Shown here in pieces: positions 1 through 8,115 of a stretch of DNA of 64,000 nucleotides. The number at the start of each line of letters is the position of its first letter. The first letter of the stretch is position 1. Origin of the DNA: Serratia sp. PL17 (GTDB taxonomy: Bacteria > Pseudomonadota > Gammaproteobacteria > Enterobacterales > Enterobacteriaceae); assembly GCF_017832355.1 (NCBI RefSeq), contig NZ_JAFIBY010000001.1, positions 1,116,001-1,180,000 on the forward strand, written 5' to 3'. Position numbers and translations under genes: made by a program. Below the pieces are notes generated by a model, which saw nothing but the letters and a program-made list of their open reading frames with translations, was not told where the DNA came from and did not search any database.

Positions 1-2
1 TT

Positions 3-1175
3 GCACTGTATTGCGGTTTCGATCCGACCGCTGACAGCTTGCATTTGGGCCATCTGGTTCCTCTGTTGTGCCTGAAGCGCTTCCAGCTTGCCGGTCACAA
101 GCCGGTAGCGTTGGTGGGCGGTGCCACCGGTTTGATCGGTGACCCGAGCTTCAAAGCGGCCGAGCGTAAGTTGAACACCACCGAAACGGTGAACGAGTGG
201 GTGGATAAAATCCGCAAGCAGGTTTCCCCGTTCCTCGATTTCGACTGCGGTAGCAACAGCGCGATTGCCGCCAACAACTACGACTGGTTTGGTGGCATGA
301 ATGTGCTGACCTTCCTGCGTGATATTGGTAAGCATTTCTCGGTCAACCAAATGATCAACAAGGAAGCGGTGAAGCAGCGTCTGAACCGTGACGACTCGGG
401 TATTTCTTTCACTGAGTTCTCCTACAACCTGTTGCAGGGTTTTGACTTCTCCGAGCTGTACAACCGTCATCAGGTTGAACTGCAGATCGGTGGTTCCGAT
501 CAGTGGGGCAATATCACCTCCGGCATCGACTTGACCCGTCGTATGCACCAGCAACAGGTCTTCGGCCTGACGGTGCCATTGATCACCAAAGCAGACGGGA
601 CCAAGTTCGGTAAGACGGAAGGCGGCGCAGTCTGGCTGGCACCAGAAAAAACCAGTCCTTACAAGTTCTACCAGTTCTGGATTAACACGGCCGATGCTGA
701 CGTATACCGTTTCCTGAAGTTCTTCACCTTTATGGATCTGGCAGACATCAACGCGCTGGAGGAAGAAGACAAGAACAGCGGCAAGGCACCACGTGCGCAA
801 TATGTGCTGGCGGAAGAAGTGACCGGTATGGTGCACGGTGCTGAAGGCCTGGCTGCGGCCAAGCGCATCACGCAAAGCCTGTTCTCCGGCGCGCTGCACG
901 ACATGACGGAAGCGGACTTTGCCCAGTTGGCGCAGGACGGTATGCCGACAATTAAACTTGACGGCGACGCCGATCTGCAACAGGCGCTGGTGAATGCCGA
1001 ATTGGTGCCTTCACGCGGCCAGGCGCGCACCATGATCGGTTCCAATGCGGTGACCATCAACGGTGAGAAACAGTCCAACGCCGAATACACCTTCAGCGAT
1101 ACCGATCGCCTGTTTGGTCGCTACACGCTTCTGCGTCGTGGTAAAAAGCATTACTGCCTGGTGGATTGGAAGTAA
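3..1175 (+). CDS. tyrS: Tyrosyl-tRNA synthetase, 5'-truncated by the window edge
   Basis: Class I aminoacyl-tRNA synthetase that charges tRNA-Tyr with tyrosine in the cytoplasm. The frame is already open at base 3 and reads [18 protein letters not shown], so the start lies outside the window and roughly 30 residues are missing. The HIGH-type motif is HLGH. The KMSKS-type motif is KFGKT within [14 protein letters not shown]. The C-terminal part, ending in YCLVDWK, is the S4-like tRNA-binding domain. An intrinsic terminator follows 14 bases after the stop, and pdxY is next, as in E. coli. Identity is secure. Confidence 0.97.
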   Translation, partial: ALYCGFDPTADSLHLGHLVPLLCLKRFQLAGHKPVALVGGATGLIGDPSFKAAERKLNTTETVNEWVDKIRKQVSPFLDFDCGSNSAIAANNYDWFGGMNVLTFLRDIGKHFSVNQMINKEAVKQRLNRDDSGISFTEFSYNLLQGFDFSELYNRHQVELQIGGSDQWGNITSGIDLTRRMHQQQVFGLTVPLITKADGTKFGKTEGGAVWLAPEKTSPYKFYQFWINTADADVYRFLKFFTFMDLADINALEEEDKNSGKAPRAQYVLAEEVTGMVHGAEGLAAAKRITQSLFSGALHDMTEADFAQLAQDGMPTIKLDGDADLQQALVNAELVPSRGQARTMIGSNAVTINGEKQSNAEYTFSDTDRLFGRYTLLRRGKKHYCLVDWK

Positions 1176-1188
1176 TCAAAATTGCAGC

Positions 1189-1219
1189 AAAGGGGCCCTC
1201 AGCGGCCCCTTTATTTTTA
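1189..1219 (+). terminator. Intrinsic terminator after tyrS
   Basis: AAAGGGGCC pairs with GGCCCCTTT across a short loop, followed by a T-rich run. It sits between the tyrS stop and the pdxY start, so pdxY probably has its own promoter or depends on read-through. Confidence 0.8.
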
Positions 1220-1240
1220 AGGCGTCAGGGCAGGTCTTTG

Positions 1241-2101
1241 ATGAAAAACATTCTTTCTATTCAATCTCATGTTGTTTTTGGCCATGCAGGTAATAGCGCT
1301 GCAGAATTTCCGATGCGCCGCATGGGTGTAAACGTTTGGCCACTCAATACCGTACAGTTTTCCAATCATACTCAATATGGCAAATGGACCGGCTGCGTGA
1401 TGCCAGCCAGCCACCTGACTGAGATTGCGCAAGGTATTGCCGATATTGACCAACTGAAGCATTGCGATGCTGTGCTGAGTGGCTACATAGGTTCGCCGGA
1501 ACAGGGTAGCCATATTCTGGAGATCGTGCGTCAGGTTAAGCAGGCTAATCCGAACGCGTGGTACTTCTGCGATCCCGTTATGGGCCACCCGGAGAAGGGG
1601 TGCATAGTCGCGCCGGGCGTGGCGGAGTTTCATTGCCAGCAGGCATTGCCGTGCAGTGACATGATCGCACCCAACCTGCTGGAGCTGGAGTTATTGAGCC
1701 AGCGCACCATCGCTGATGTTGATCAAGCGGTAAGCGCTGCGCGCGAATTAATTGCCAAAGGGCCAAAAGTGGTGTTGGTCAAGCATTTGAGCCGTGCTGG
1801 CTATCATAGCGACTGTTTTGAGATGCTGTTGGTTACGGTCGATCAGGCTTGGCACATTAGCCGCCCGCTAGTGGATTTTGGTTCTCGGCAGCCTGTGGGC
1901 GTGGGCGATCTGACCAGCGGCCTGTTGTTGGTTAATTTGCTGAAGGGTGAGGCGCTGGATAACGCGTTGGAACACGTTACGGCAGCAGTCTATGAGGTCA
2001 TGCTGACCACGCAGGCAATGGGTGAGTATGAGTTGCAGGTCGTGGCGGCGCAAGACCGCATTGTACAACCGACGTGTGAATTTAAAGCGGTAAAGGTTTA
2101 A
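1241..2101 (+). CDS. pdxY: Pyridoxal kinase PdxY
   Basis: Phosphorylates pyridoxal with ATP in the vitamin B6 salvage pathway; PfkB/ribokinase-like fold. The ATG at 1241 gives [20 protein letters not shown] and 286 residues, the usual PdxY length; the in-frame start further upstream would add a tail read through the tyrS terminator. Recognisable segments are the substrate loop [13 protein letters not shown], the GYIGS block and the C-terminal [11 protein letters not shown], the GxGD-type catalytic motif. It follows tyrS and precedes the convergent gstA, the conserved enterobacterial order. Confidence 0.95.
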   Translation: MKNILSIQSHVVFGHAGNSAAEFPMRRMGVNVWPLNTVQFSNHTQYGKWTGCVMPASHLTEIAQGIADIDQLKHCDAVLSGYIGSPEQGSHILEIVRQVKQANPNAWYFCDPVMGHPEKGCIVAPGVAEFHCQQALPCSDMIAPNLLELELLSQRTIADVDQAVSAARELIAKGPKVVLVKHLSRAGYHSDCFEMLLVTVDQAWHISRPLVDFGSRQPVGVGDLTSGLLLVNLLKGEALDNALEHVTAAVYEVMLTTQAMGEYELQVVAAQDRIVQPTCEFKAVKV

Positions 2102-2112
2102 GTCAGATTCAG

Positions 2113-2140
2113 CGCCCCGGCAAGAAAACCTGCCGGGGCG
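2113..2140. terminator. Hairpin between convergent pdxY and gstA
   Basis: A perfect 10-bp stem, CGCCCCGGCA against TGCCGGGGCG, with an 8-base loop. It lies between two converging stop codons, which suits a shared terminator, although neither strand has a strong T tract. Confidence 0.6.
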
Positions 2141-2146
2141 TGGGTA

Positions 2147-2752
2147 TTATTTCAGCCCTTCGGCACTCAACGTTGCATCCACCGCCGGTCGTGCCGCTAC
2201 GCGCTCAAAATAAGCGGATAAGTGCGCGCGTTTTTTGAGATCAAACTGCATAGCAATTGCCCACCGCAAGATGGTGAACAAGTAAGCGTCAGCGACGCTA
2301 AAGCGCGCCCCTAACAAGAAATGCTGCTTCGCCAGCACCGAATCCAGGTAGTCGAACTGCTTATCCAGTTTCTCCCGCGAAAAGGTTTTGTATTCTTCCG
2401 GCGTTTTCGGGTTAAACAGCGGACTGAAGCCTTTATGCAGCTCCGTCGCGATATAGTTTAACCATTCAATAGCGTGGTAGCGTGACAATGTGCCTGCCGC
2501 CGGGATCAGCCCGCGATCCGGAACGCGGTCGGCAAGATATTGCACAATCGCTACGCCTTCAGTCAGCAGGCTGCCATCATCAAGCAGTAACGCCGGCACC
2601 TGTCCTTTTGGGTTGATGGTCAGGTAATCTGCGCCGCTTTCGGTTTTCTTCAGCGCGAGATCAACCTTTTCCGCCGTAAAATCCAGGCCCGCCTCACGCA
2701 GAACGATATGAGGGGACAGAGAACAGGCACCGGCTTTATAGAACAGTTTCAT
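2147..2752 (-). CDS. gstA: Glutathione S-transferase (beta class)
   Basis: Cytosolic glutathione transferase of 201 residues, full length for bacterial beta-class GSTs. The N-terminal thioredoxin-like domain opens [12 protein letters not shown] with Cys10, and His106 falls in ELHKGF; both are the glutathione-contacting residues of this class. NPKGQVPAL supplies the cis-proline loop. The helical C-terminal domain includes FSVADAYLF. Synteny with pdxY supports gstA. Its natural substrates are not shown by the sequence. Confidence 0.92.
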   Translation of the reverse strand: MKLFYKAGACSLSPHIVLREAGLDFTAEKVDLALKKTESGADYLTINPKGQVPALLLDDGSLLTEGVAIVQYLADRVPDRGLIPAAGTLSRYHAIEWLNYIATELHKGFSPLFNPKTPEEYKTFSREKLDKQFDYLDSVLAKQHFLLGARFSVADAYLFTILRWAIAMQFDLKKRAHLSAYFERVAARPAVDATLSAEGLK

Positions 2753-2844
2753 CGAAAGCTCCTTGAGAGTGATAAGTGACAGGCATGCTTAACCTCTGAT
2801 CCTAGCTCTATAACGTCAAAATTACAGCGGGTTAACCGACAAAA

Positions 2845-3729
2845 TTAACTTATCAATGCTTCTTCGGGTTCAAGCTGTGCCAGGGTAGTGGCAATTTGCT
2901 GCTGCAACGCCTGCGGCACGCTTTGCATTGGTGAGCGCAACTCATTGCGGATCAACCCTTGCAGAGCCAGTGCAGCCTTGACCGGCGCGGGGTTAGGGAA
3001 ACTGAACATCTGGTGGATCATCGGCAACAGCGAGTAGAAGTTGGCGCGTGCGGCGATCAGATCACCGTTGGCAACCTGTTGCACCAGCTGCACAAAGCGC
3101 TCCGGGTGAATATGCGCTGAGGCGGAAATGGCGCCCGTGCCGCCGAGGCACAGCGTGGTGAGGATCAGATTATCTTCGCCTGTCAGAACGTCGATCTCAC
3201 CATCGCTAATGAGTGCCATGGTGGTGTCCGGATTACCGCCGCAGTCCTTAATGGCTTTTACCTGCGGATGGCGTGCGATCTGGCGAAGGGTGGCCAGCTC
3301 GATCACCACGCCGGTGCGTTGCGGAATGTTGTACAGGATTACCGGCACGTTTGAGGCATCGGCAAGCTGGGTGAAATAGTCCACCAGACCACATTGCGAC
3401 GGGCGAATGTAATAGGGCGCGGGGATCAGTACACCAGCAATGTCGCGCAGTTGGATCGCCTGCTGCATTTGCAGTGTGTCACGCATGTTATTACCGGACA
3501 GCCCCATAACCACTTGATGAGCCGGTGTCACGGCCAGTACCGCGTCGAGCACTGCCAGCTGTTCGTCGGTGCTCAATGCCGCCGCTTCTCCGGTAGTACC
3601 GCAGACCACCAACCCATCGACCCCAGAGGCGATCAGGTGTTGAGCCAGCCGTTGAGTCGCAGGCAGGTCGACGGCGCTGTTATTGAATGGGGTCACCAGC
3701 GCAACCCAAATACCGGAGAATGAGGCCAT
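2845..3729 (-). CDS. DapA-family aldolase paralogue (dihydrodipicolinate synthase-like)
   Basis: Class I (Schiff-base) TIM-barrel aldolase of the DapA/NanA family, 294 residues from the ATG at 3729. That start is preceded by AAGGAAATTAAT; a longer frame adds eight residues without a better ribosome site. All DapA hallmarks are present: GTTGE at 44-48, Tyr133 in ILYNIPQRTG, Arg138, and the Schiff-base Lys161 in VKAIKDCGG. This matches tetrahydrodipicolinate synthase closely enough for lysine biosynthesis to be possible. The position away from the bamC-purC locus, where E. coli dapA lies, suggests a second copy, which I infer but cannot test here. It is transcribed alone behind an unusual leader (3730-4060). 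Confidence 0.8.
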   Translation of the reverse strand: MASFSGIWVALVTPFNNSAVDLPATQRLAQHLIASGVDGLVVCGTTGEAAALSTDEQLAVLDAVLAVTPAHQVVMGLSGNNMRDTLQMQQAIQLRDIAGVLIPAPYYIRPSQCGLVDYFTQLADASNVPVILYNIPQRTGVVIELATLRQIARHPQVKAIKDCGGNPDTTMALISDGEIDVLTGEDNLILTTLCLGGTGAISASAHIHPERFVQLVQQVANGDLIAARANFYSLLPMIHQMFSFPNPAPVKAALALQGLIRNELRSPMQSVPQALQQQIATTLAQLEPEEALIS

Positions 3730-3791
3730 ATTAATTTCCTTCAATGCGTGCAATAAGAAGCCAGATGAGAAAACAAGAGAGGAGACGAGTT

Positions 3792-3830
3792 GCGTACCGC
3801 CCTGTCAGCTCATCTGACGGGACCCTACGC
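3792..3830 (-). promoter_or_regulatory. Structured leader hairpin upstream of the DapA paralogue
   Basis: On the minus strand GCGTA and TACGC close a helix around an inner stem, CCGTCAG over ATGAG to CTGACAGG (8 bp with one G-U pair). It lies 63 bases before the dapA-like start and just after a 31-codon open frame. This could be an attenuator or a ligand- or translation-sensing leader. I do not recognise it as the lysine riboswitch or another named class. Confidence 0.4.
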
Positions 3831-3835
3831 CCCAG

Positions 3836-3931
3836 TCAAATGAGCGTCTGTTTCTTCGAATTAACCGCGAGCAAACCCGCAAGGCGCAATGTCGGCATCT
3901 GAGGAGCGTCATTGTTGTTGAGGTTGGCCAT
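3836..3931 (-). CDS. Possible 31-residue leader peptide upstream of the DapA paralogue
   Basis: The minus-strand frame runs ATG (3931) to TGA (3836) and encodes MANLNNNDAPQMPTLRLAGL followed by 11 more residues ending KKQTLI. It ends six bases before the leader hairpin at 3792-3830, the spacing expected if ribosomes on it influence folding. The ribosome site is weak and the frame could be chance. It shares no obvious run of one amino acid beyond three Asn codons. The rest of the 3730-4101 gap is non-coding; a 68-codon frame at 3805-4011 on the same strand looks spurious. Confidence 0.3.
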   Translation of the reverse strand: MANLNNNDAPQMPTLRLAGLLAVNSKKQTLI

Positions 3932-4066
3932 AGCAGTCTCATGAAAAGTGGATATGCGGTGATAATGAATATTCTGCATGATGCTGTCAATTTACAACCG
4001 CTTGATAACACGGTTATTCATGATTAAGACGGGCTGATGAGTTTGGCTAATCAACAATGGGGGAGT

Positions 4067-4090
4067 AAAACCCCGTCAATACGGGGTTTT
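4067..4090 (-). terminator. Intrinsic terminator after the yjbD-like gene
   Basis: AAAACCCCG pairs with CGGGGTTTT across TCAATA. It lies 11 bases beyond the stop of the 4102-4377 gene, and its flanking A/T runs make it work on either strand. Confidence 0.8.
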
Positions 4091-4101
4091 GGGGCGGAGG
4101 T

Positions 4102-4377
4102 TTAGCGAGGGCGACGTGTGCTGTTCATTGAGGCTGTCCAGCTATAGGTTTCCCCAGTGGGCTGAATGCGATTGGCTTTGCGCTCGGCACGCGTCGCTTT
4201 TTCAATTTTTGCACGGGCGGCGGTGATACGTGCCACGACTTCATCCTTGATCTTGTTATTTTCGGCATTGGTCAATGCGCGGCCGAGACTTTTGCGTGCC
4301 TTGTCCAGCTCGGTTTTAACTTCACGTTGCTCGCTTTCCGTCATGTCTTTCAGCGTCAATTTTTTCATTATCGTCAT
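4102..4377 (-). CDS. YjbD-like protein (DUF3811 family)
   Basis: Small, highly charged, probably helical protein of 88 to 91 residues. It shares the pattern of E. coli YjbD that I recall: an N-terminal LKDMTESEQREVKTELDKAR block, a TNAENNKIK segment, and a C-terminal SWTASMNSTRRPR tail resembling SWSANTPTRGRR. No function is established for the family. The ATG at 4368 (MKKLTLKDM) may be the true start; neither has a strong ribosome site. It is monocistronic with its own terminator. Confidence 0.65.
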   Translation of the reverse strand: MTIMKKLTLKDMTESEQREVKTELDKARKSLGRALTNAENNKIKDEVVARITAARAKIEKATRAERKANRIQPTGETYSWTASMNSTRRPR

Positions 4378-4473
4378 AGCCTGGTCAGTGAAGATGACAG
4401 TCAGTGTACAGCAATTAGCGAGCCGAAGATGCCGCTGGCTTAACGGAACGACCGGGCAGGGGAAATTATCCGT

Positions 4474-5163
4474 TCACACCTCGTCCAGCAAGTCGCTAAG
4501 GAAGCGTCGCATGCGCTCGGTGCGCTCTTGCGCCATTGTTTTACCGGTGACGGTTTGGAAATCGTCCTGGAGTTTGAACAACTTGGTTTCGAAGTGGTCC
4601 AGTGTAAAACGTTTATCGTCATACTGACGATGGTGTGCCAGCGGATCGGCTGCATCGTACAGTGCGCTGCGCATGCGTCCACCAATATAGAAGCAACGTG
4701 CGACGCCAACCATACCGATGGCGTCCAGACGGTCTGCGTCTTGCATGATCTTTGCTTCAAGCGTCTCTGGCGTAATGGCGGCGGAAAAACTGTGCGCCTC
4801 AATAGCGTGAGCGGTTTTGGCGATGTCTTGCGCGGCCCAACCCAGCTGCGTCAGCAGTAAACCGGCTTTTTCGGCCGCCATGCGTGAGGCCAGGTGCCGC
4901 TGGGGCGAATTCTTTTCCACGGCCACACAGTCATGCAGCAAGACGGCAGCACACAGAATGCGGCGGTCACCGCCTTCATGTTGACTGATCTTACAGGTGT
5001 TTTTCCACACCCGGTGCAAATGGGCCACATCATGCGAGCCATCATCGGAATCGAGCGTCAGTGGCAGCAATGCCTGCGCCAGTTCCTGATAGGGCGAGAA
5101 AGGCTGCAGTAGGGCTTGCGGCAGGGAAGAATGCACGTTGTGTTCCTTGTTGTCGGAAAGCAA
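4474..5163 (-). CDS. HD-domain phosphohydrolase, YedJ-like
   Basis: Soluble metal-dependent phosphohydrolase of the HD superfamily, 229 residues. The metal ligands are visible in order: His in SHDVAHLHRVW, HD in LLHDCVAVEKNSPQRH, His in AIEAHSFSAAITPETLEAKI, and Asp in MQDADRLDAIGMVGVAR. Similarity to E. coli YedJ extends through DDKRFTLDHFETKLFKL. The substrate is unknown. It is a single gene facing away from the SnoaL-fold gene at 5371. Confidence 0.8.
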   Translation of the reverse strand: MLSDNKEHNVHSSLPQALLQPFSPYQELAQALLPLTLDSDDGSHDVAHLHRVWKNTCKISQHEGGDRRILCAAVLLHDCVAVEKNSPQRHLASRMAAEKAGLLLTQLGWAAQDIAKTAHAIEAHSFSAAITPETLEAKIMQDADRLDAIGMVGVARCFYIGGRMRSALYDAADPLAHHRQYDDKRFTLDHFETKLFKLQDDFQTVTGKTMAQERTERMRRFLSDLLDEV

Positions 5164-5241
5164 CAGATTATAACAGCCGTCAATGAGCCGGTTATGACAA
5201 TGCGGTAAAAGAATTGTTTACTATACTGCAACGGACTATTG

Positions 5242-5343
5242 CCGCAATTGCGGTTTTTGTACCGGAATAAGCAACCTACAATGGTCTTATTCCGGTCATC
5301 CCCGCTTGGTGTAAACCTGTGTCCGTGGGGTATGGCCGGAATA
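5242..5343 (+). promoter_or_regulatory. Inverted-repeat leader upstream of the SnoaL-fold gene
   Basis: Contains the 12-bp palindrome CCGCAATTGCGG at 5242-5253 followed by a T run. Then ACCGGAATAAG (5261-5271) pairs perfectly with CTTATTCCGGT (5286-5296). A third copy, CCGGAATA, lies at 5336-5343. The central copy can pair with either neighbour, so this may be a switching leader or a set of regulator sites. Confidence 0.4.
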
Positions 5344-5370
5344 TCCCGCTCACGCCACCGGAGAAATGTC

Positions 5371-5766
5371 ATGCCAACGAATCTTGAAATTGTACGCGCT
5401 ACTTATGAGGGTGGCAGTGCAGAAGAGAATGGTCGCAACCTGCTGGCGGCGTTAGCGCCCGACGCGGAATGGACGGAAGCTGCAGGGTTTCCCTATGCCG
5501 GTACCTATATTGGCCCACAGGCGATCTTTAAAAATGTTCATCAGCGTTTAGGAACGGAGTGGCAGGGTTACCGCGCGGATGTTGACCATTTTTATGATGC
5601 AGGTGATAACGTGATTGCCCAAGGGTTCTATCAGGGTACCTATGGCGCCACCGGTAAGTCTTTCACCGCATCCTTTGCGCATATTTATCAGCTACGTGCG
5701 GGGAAAATCGTGAAATTTGTGCAAATCGTAGACAGTGCAAAAGTGCTGGAGGCCATGCAGGGCTAA
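5371..5766 (+). CDS. SnoaL-like / NTF2-fold protein
   Basis: A 131-residue protein with the cone-shaped NTF2 fold typical of ketosteroid isomerase-like and SnoaL-like proteins. The start at 5371 is chosen because GGAGAAATGTC precedes it; a longer frame would read through the inverted-repeat leader. Features: a helical start (TNLEIVRATYEGGSAEENGRN is the helix region), the strand DAEWTEAAGFPYAGTYIGP, and a C-terminal sheet ending GKIVKFVQIVDSAKVLEAM. Family members bind small hydrophobic ligands or are enzymes; no substrate can be assigned. Its 3' end overlaps the convergent gene at 5763 by four bases. Confidence 0.75.
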   Translation: MPTNLEIVRATYEGGSAEENGRNLLAALAPDAEWTEAAGFPYAGTYIGPQAIFKNVHQRLGTEWQGYRADVDHFYDAGDNVIAQGFYQGTYGATGKSFTASFAHIYQLRAGKIVKFVQIVDSAKVLEAMQG

Positions 5767-6032
5767 TGGCCACTGTGCTTGCCAAATTTGCGATCGTACT
5801 CCCGCCGGTAACCGCGCGCTTTGTTGCGATCGCGGATCCACAAATACCCGCATACCAGCGCAACGGCGCCTGAAAAGGTGATGTTGCGCATATCCCGGTC
5901 ATAAAAAAACACCAACACAGCGTCCATCGCCGCGATAAAGGCAATCCATTTGTACATATGGGATTGTCGTCGCGTGGCGGCGTTGAGGCGCTTTAATTGT
6001 CTGGCTTCGTGCATAACCGGCTTTTGTTGCAT
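5763..6032 (-). CDS. Small membrane protein of unknown function
   Basis: An 89-residue protein. A basic N-terminal stretch is followed by two hydrophobic segments, about residues 27-42 (YKWIAFIAAMDAVLVFFY) and 51-66 (NITFSGAVALVCGYLWI), and a strongly basic tail (RDRNKARGYRREYDRKFGKH). This predicts a two-pass inner-membrane protein. I do not recognise a family. It stands alone; the 6033-6248 gap beside it holds no convincing gene. Confidence 0.6.
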   Translation of the reverse strand: MQQKPVMHEARQLKRLNAATRRQSHMYKWIAFIAAMDAVLVFFYDRDMRNITFSGAVALVCGYLWIRDRNKARGYRREYDRKFGKHSGH

Positions 6033-6248
6033 AACGTCTCGTCGGTAACAAATTTCTTAGTGGTAAATTAGCAGAATATTCCTGATAGCGGCAAAGCTTA
6101 ACGCATGCGCGGCCCTGTTTTTCTTGTCGGCAGCTCCCTCATTGAAAACTTGCGTACTGACTGGCGAATTCTGTGAAATGCGCGTTGGTATATTTATGCA
6201 GCATAATGGATTGTTTATTCAATTTGGGCGCGTTGTAGCGCCCCAAAC

Positions 6249-6626
6249 TCATAATGCCACCACGGCCTCGATCTCCACGCTAATCTGCGGTGAGAAGAGT
6301 GCGCTGACCTCAACCAGTGAACAGGCTGGTAGTGCACCATCAAAGTAGTCAAACAGCACGGGCCGAAGGGTCTGCAGATCGCCGATATTGGTTAAAAATA
6401 CCGTTATTTTAATCAGCGCTTTTAGGTTCGCACCTTCCGCCGCGGTGATGGTCGCCAACTGCTCCAAAATAGCCTGTGCTTGTTGTTGCGTTGCTTGCCC
6501 CTGAGCCTCAGTGGCAAATGCCGTCAGCCCGGACACATACAATGTATCTCCATGGCGCACAGCATGGACATAGGGGCCGCCAGGTGTCGGCAAGTGCGGA
6601 TAATTAATGCGCTTCAATGATGTCAT
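6249..6626 (-). CDS. RidA/YjgF-family protein
   Basis: A 125-residue protein of the YjgF/YER057c/UK114 fold, usually a trimer; well-studied members hydrolyse reactive enamine/imine intermediates. Matching segments are GGPYVHAVRHGDTLYVSG near the N-terminus, the central helix region QAQAILEQLATITAAEGANLKAL, and KITVFLTNIGDLQTL. The C-terminal arginine found in true RidA (about position 105, in the usual PARS segment) is not clear; here the segment reads PACSLVEVSAL. So it may belong to a subfamily without deaminase activity. A hairpin around 6223-6246 may terminate it. Confidence 0.8.
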   Translation of the reverse strand: MTSLKRINYPHLPTPGGPYVHAVRHGDTLYVSGLTAFATEAQGQATQQQAQAILEQLATITAAEGANLKALIKITVFLTNIGDLQTLRPVLFDYFDGALPACSLVEVSALFSPQISVEIEAVVAL

Positions 6627-6769
6627 GATTAAAACCCCGAGAGATTAATTAAAAAAATAAACAAACTTGGTTAGGATAGAGCGAAGAACATCGGAAGTAC
6701 GCTGAGATCTATTGATTTCTAATAGTATCACTAACATTCATTTATAACTGTGAAGGATATTTCAGGGTA

Positions 6770-7624
6770 ATGAATCAAGCCTTAATTCCCTATATGCAAC
6801 GTTGGCAGTTGCAGCCCGACGGGCAGGCTTTTGAAACCCACAGCAGCCTGCTGATGCCGGTGCGCTATCAAGGGGCTCCTGCGATGTTGAAAATCGCACG
6901 CGAAGAGGAAGAAAAATTCGGCGGGCTATTAATGTGCTGGTGGCAGGGCGAAGGCGCTGCGCAAGTTCTCGCACGGCACGACGATGGCATCTTGTTAGAG
7001 CGCGCGCAAGGGACGCGTTCGCTGGCCCAGATGGTCCGTGAAGGTGACGATCAGCAGGCGACGGCAATTCTTTGTCAGGTGGTTGCCCGCCTGCATGTAC
7101 CGCGTTCGCAGCCATTGCCGGATCTTATCCCTTTACACCAGTGGTTTAGCTCTTTGTGGCCAGCGGCTCAGGCTCACGGTGGCATGCTGCGCCTGAGCGC
7201 TAACGTGGCGGCTGAATTACTGACCAGCCCGCGCGAACAGAGCGTATTGCATGGTGATATCCACCATGACAACGTGTTGGACTTCGGTGACCGCGGTTGG
7301 TTGGTGATCGATCCCAAACGTCTCTATGGCGAACGTGCCTTCGACTACGCCAATATCTTCTGCAACCCTAATTACGGTGTCGCGACCGATCCTGACATTT
7401 TTTCCCGCCGGGTTGAACAGGTCTGCCAATTGGCGGGGTTCGAACGGCAGCGACTGTTGCAGTGGATCCTCGCTTGGGCAGGATTGTCCGCGGCCTGGTT
7501 TATGGAGGACGGCGAGGCGGCGGATATTGATTTCCGTGTAGCCGAGCAGGCCGCGCGAGCATTGGGGCTCGCGATACCTGAAGGCGATTCAGGGTTCATC
7601 CTGCCAATAATCGAGCGACGCTGA
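6770..7624 (+). CDS. APH(6)-type aminoglycoside/hydroxyurea phosphotransferase-like kinase
   Basis: A 284-residue protein-kinase-fold small-molecule kinase. The catalytic loop is HGDIHHDNVLDF and the metal-binding segment is WLVIDPKRLYGERAFDYANIF, the arrangement of the APH(6)/hydroxyurea kinase family that includes streptomycin 6-phosphotransferases. The lysine of the N-lobe is likely in APAMLKIAREEEEKF. Chromosomal relatives are common and often confer little resistance, so activity on streptomycin is only a possibility. The last 36 bases overlap the convergent cupin gene. Confidence 0.75.
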   Translation: MNQALIPYMQRWQLQPDGQAFETHSSLLMPVRYQGAPAMLKIAREEEEKFGGLLMCWWQGEGAAQVLARHDDGILLERAQGTRSLAQMVREGDDQQATAILCQVVARLHVPRSQPLPDLIPLHQWFSSLWPAAQAHGGMLRLSANVAAELLTSPREQSVLHGDIHHDNVLDFGDRGWLVIDPKRLYGERAFDYANIFCNPNYGVATDPDIFSRRVEQVCQLAGFERQRLLQWILAWAGLSAAWFMEDGEAADIDFRVAEQAARALGLAIPEGDSGFILPIIERR

Positions 7625-8092
7625 AGGGCGTTGCATGTAACGCACCGGTTGAGCATCTTCACGCAGGGCTGACGCCAAAAACTTGCCCGAGTCCGGATAT
7701 TCCACCAGTTCGGGTTGTTCGCGGGTGCTGATGGAAAGGTATTTCAACGGCGCATCTGACGTGTTGATGATCTGATGCGGGTATTCCGGCCCCGGCGGGA
7801 TAAAAATAACGTCGCCGGTTTTGATCGGCAGTTGTTCACCCGCAACCCGTAGGCTGCCCGTCCCCTCAAGTACAATGAACATTTCTTCCTGTGCATAGTG
7901 AAAATGATAAGGGCAGGAGCGCATGCCCGGCGCCACGATGTCTATGGATGCGCCCAACTTGCTGGCAGCGGTGCCAGTAGCCAAGCGGGCGCCGACGCTG
8001 TCATAAAGAGGTGGGCGCTGGTCGTGCGTTTTTTCAACCTGTTCGATATTGCGGATCAGACGCTGAGCTAACAGCGTGGCGTGGTCATTCAT
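7589..8092 (-). CDS. Cupin-domain protein
   Basis: A single-domain cupin of 167 residues. Motif 1 is visible as CPYHFHYAQEEMFIVLEGTG (His, His, Glu metal ligands) and motif 2 as GDVIFIPPGPEYPHQIIN (third His), consistent with a metal-binding beta barrel. It is the last gene of a minus-strand cluster after the O-methyltransferase and MEKHLA genes. Its 3' end overlaps the oppositely oriented kinase gene by 36 bases. The reaction is unknown. Confidence 0.75.
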   Translation of the reverse strand: MNDHATLLAQRLIRNIEQVEKTHDQRPPLYDSVGARLATGTAASKLGASIDIVAPGMRSCPYHFHYAQEEMFIVLEGTGSLRVAGEQLPIKTGDVIFIPPGPEYPHQIINTSDAPLKYLSISTREQPELVEYPDSGKFLASALREDAQPVRYMQRPSASLDYWQDEP

Positions 8093-8115
8093 GAGTTTTC
8101 TCGTGACGGTGTAAC

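Noticed and set aside
3730-4060. Lysine riboswitch before the DapA paralogue
   Set aside because: The long multi-helix lysine-box arrangement and its conserved loops are not seen; only a two-tier hairpin is present.
6124-6348. 74-codon plus-strand frame near the RidA gene
   Set aside because: It overlaps the end of the RidA gene antisense and has no ribosome site or domain.
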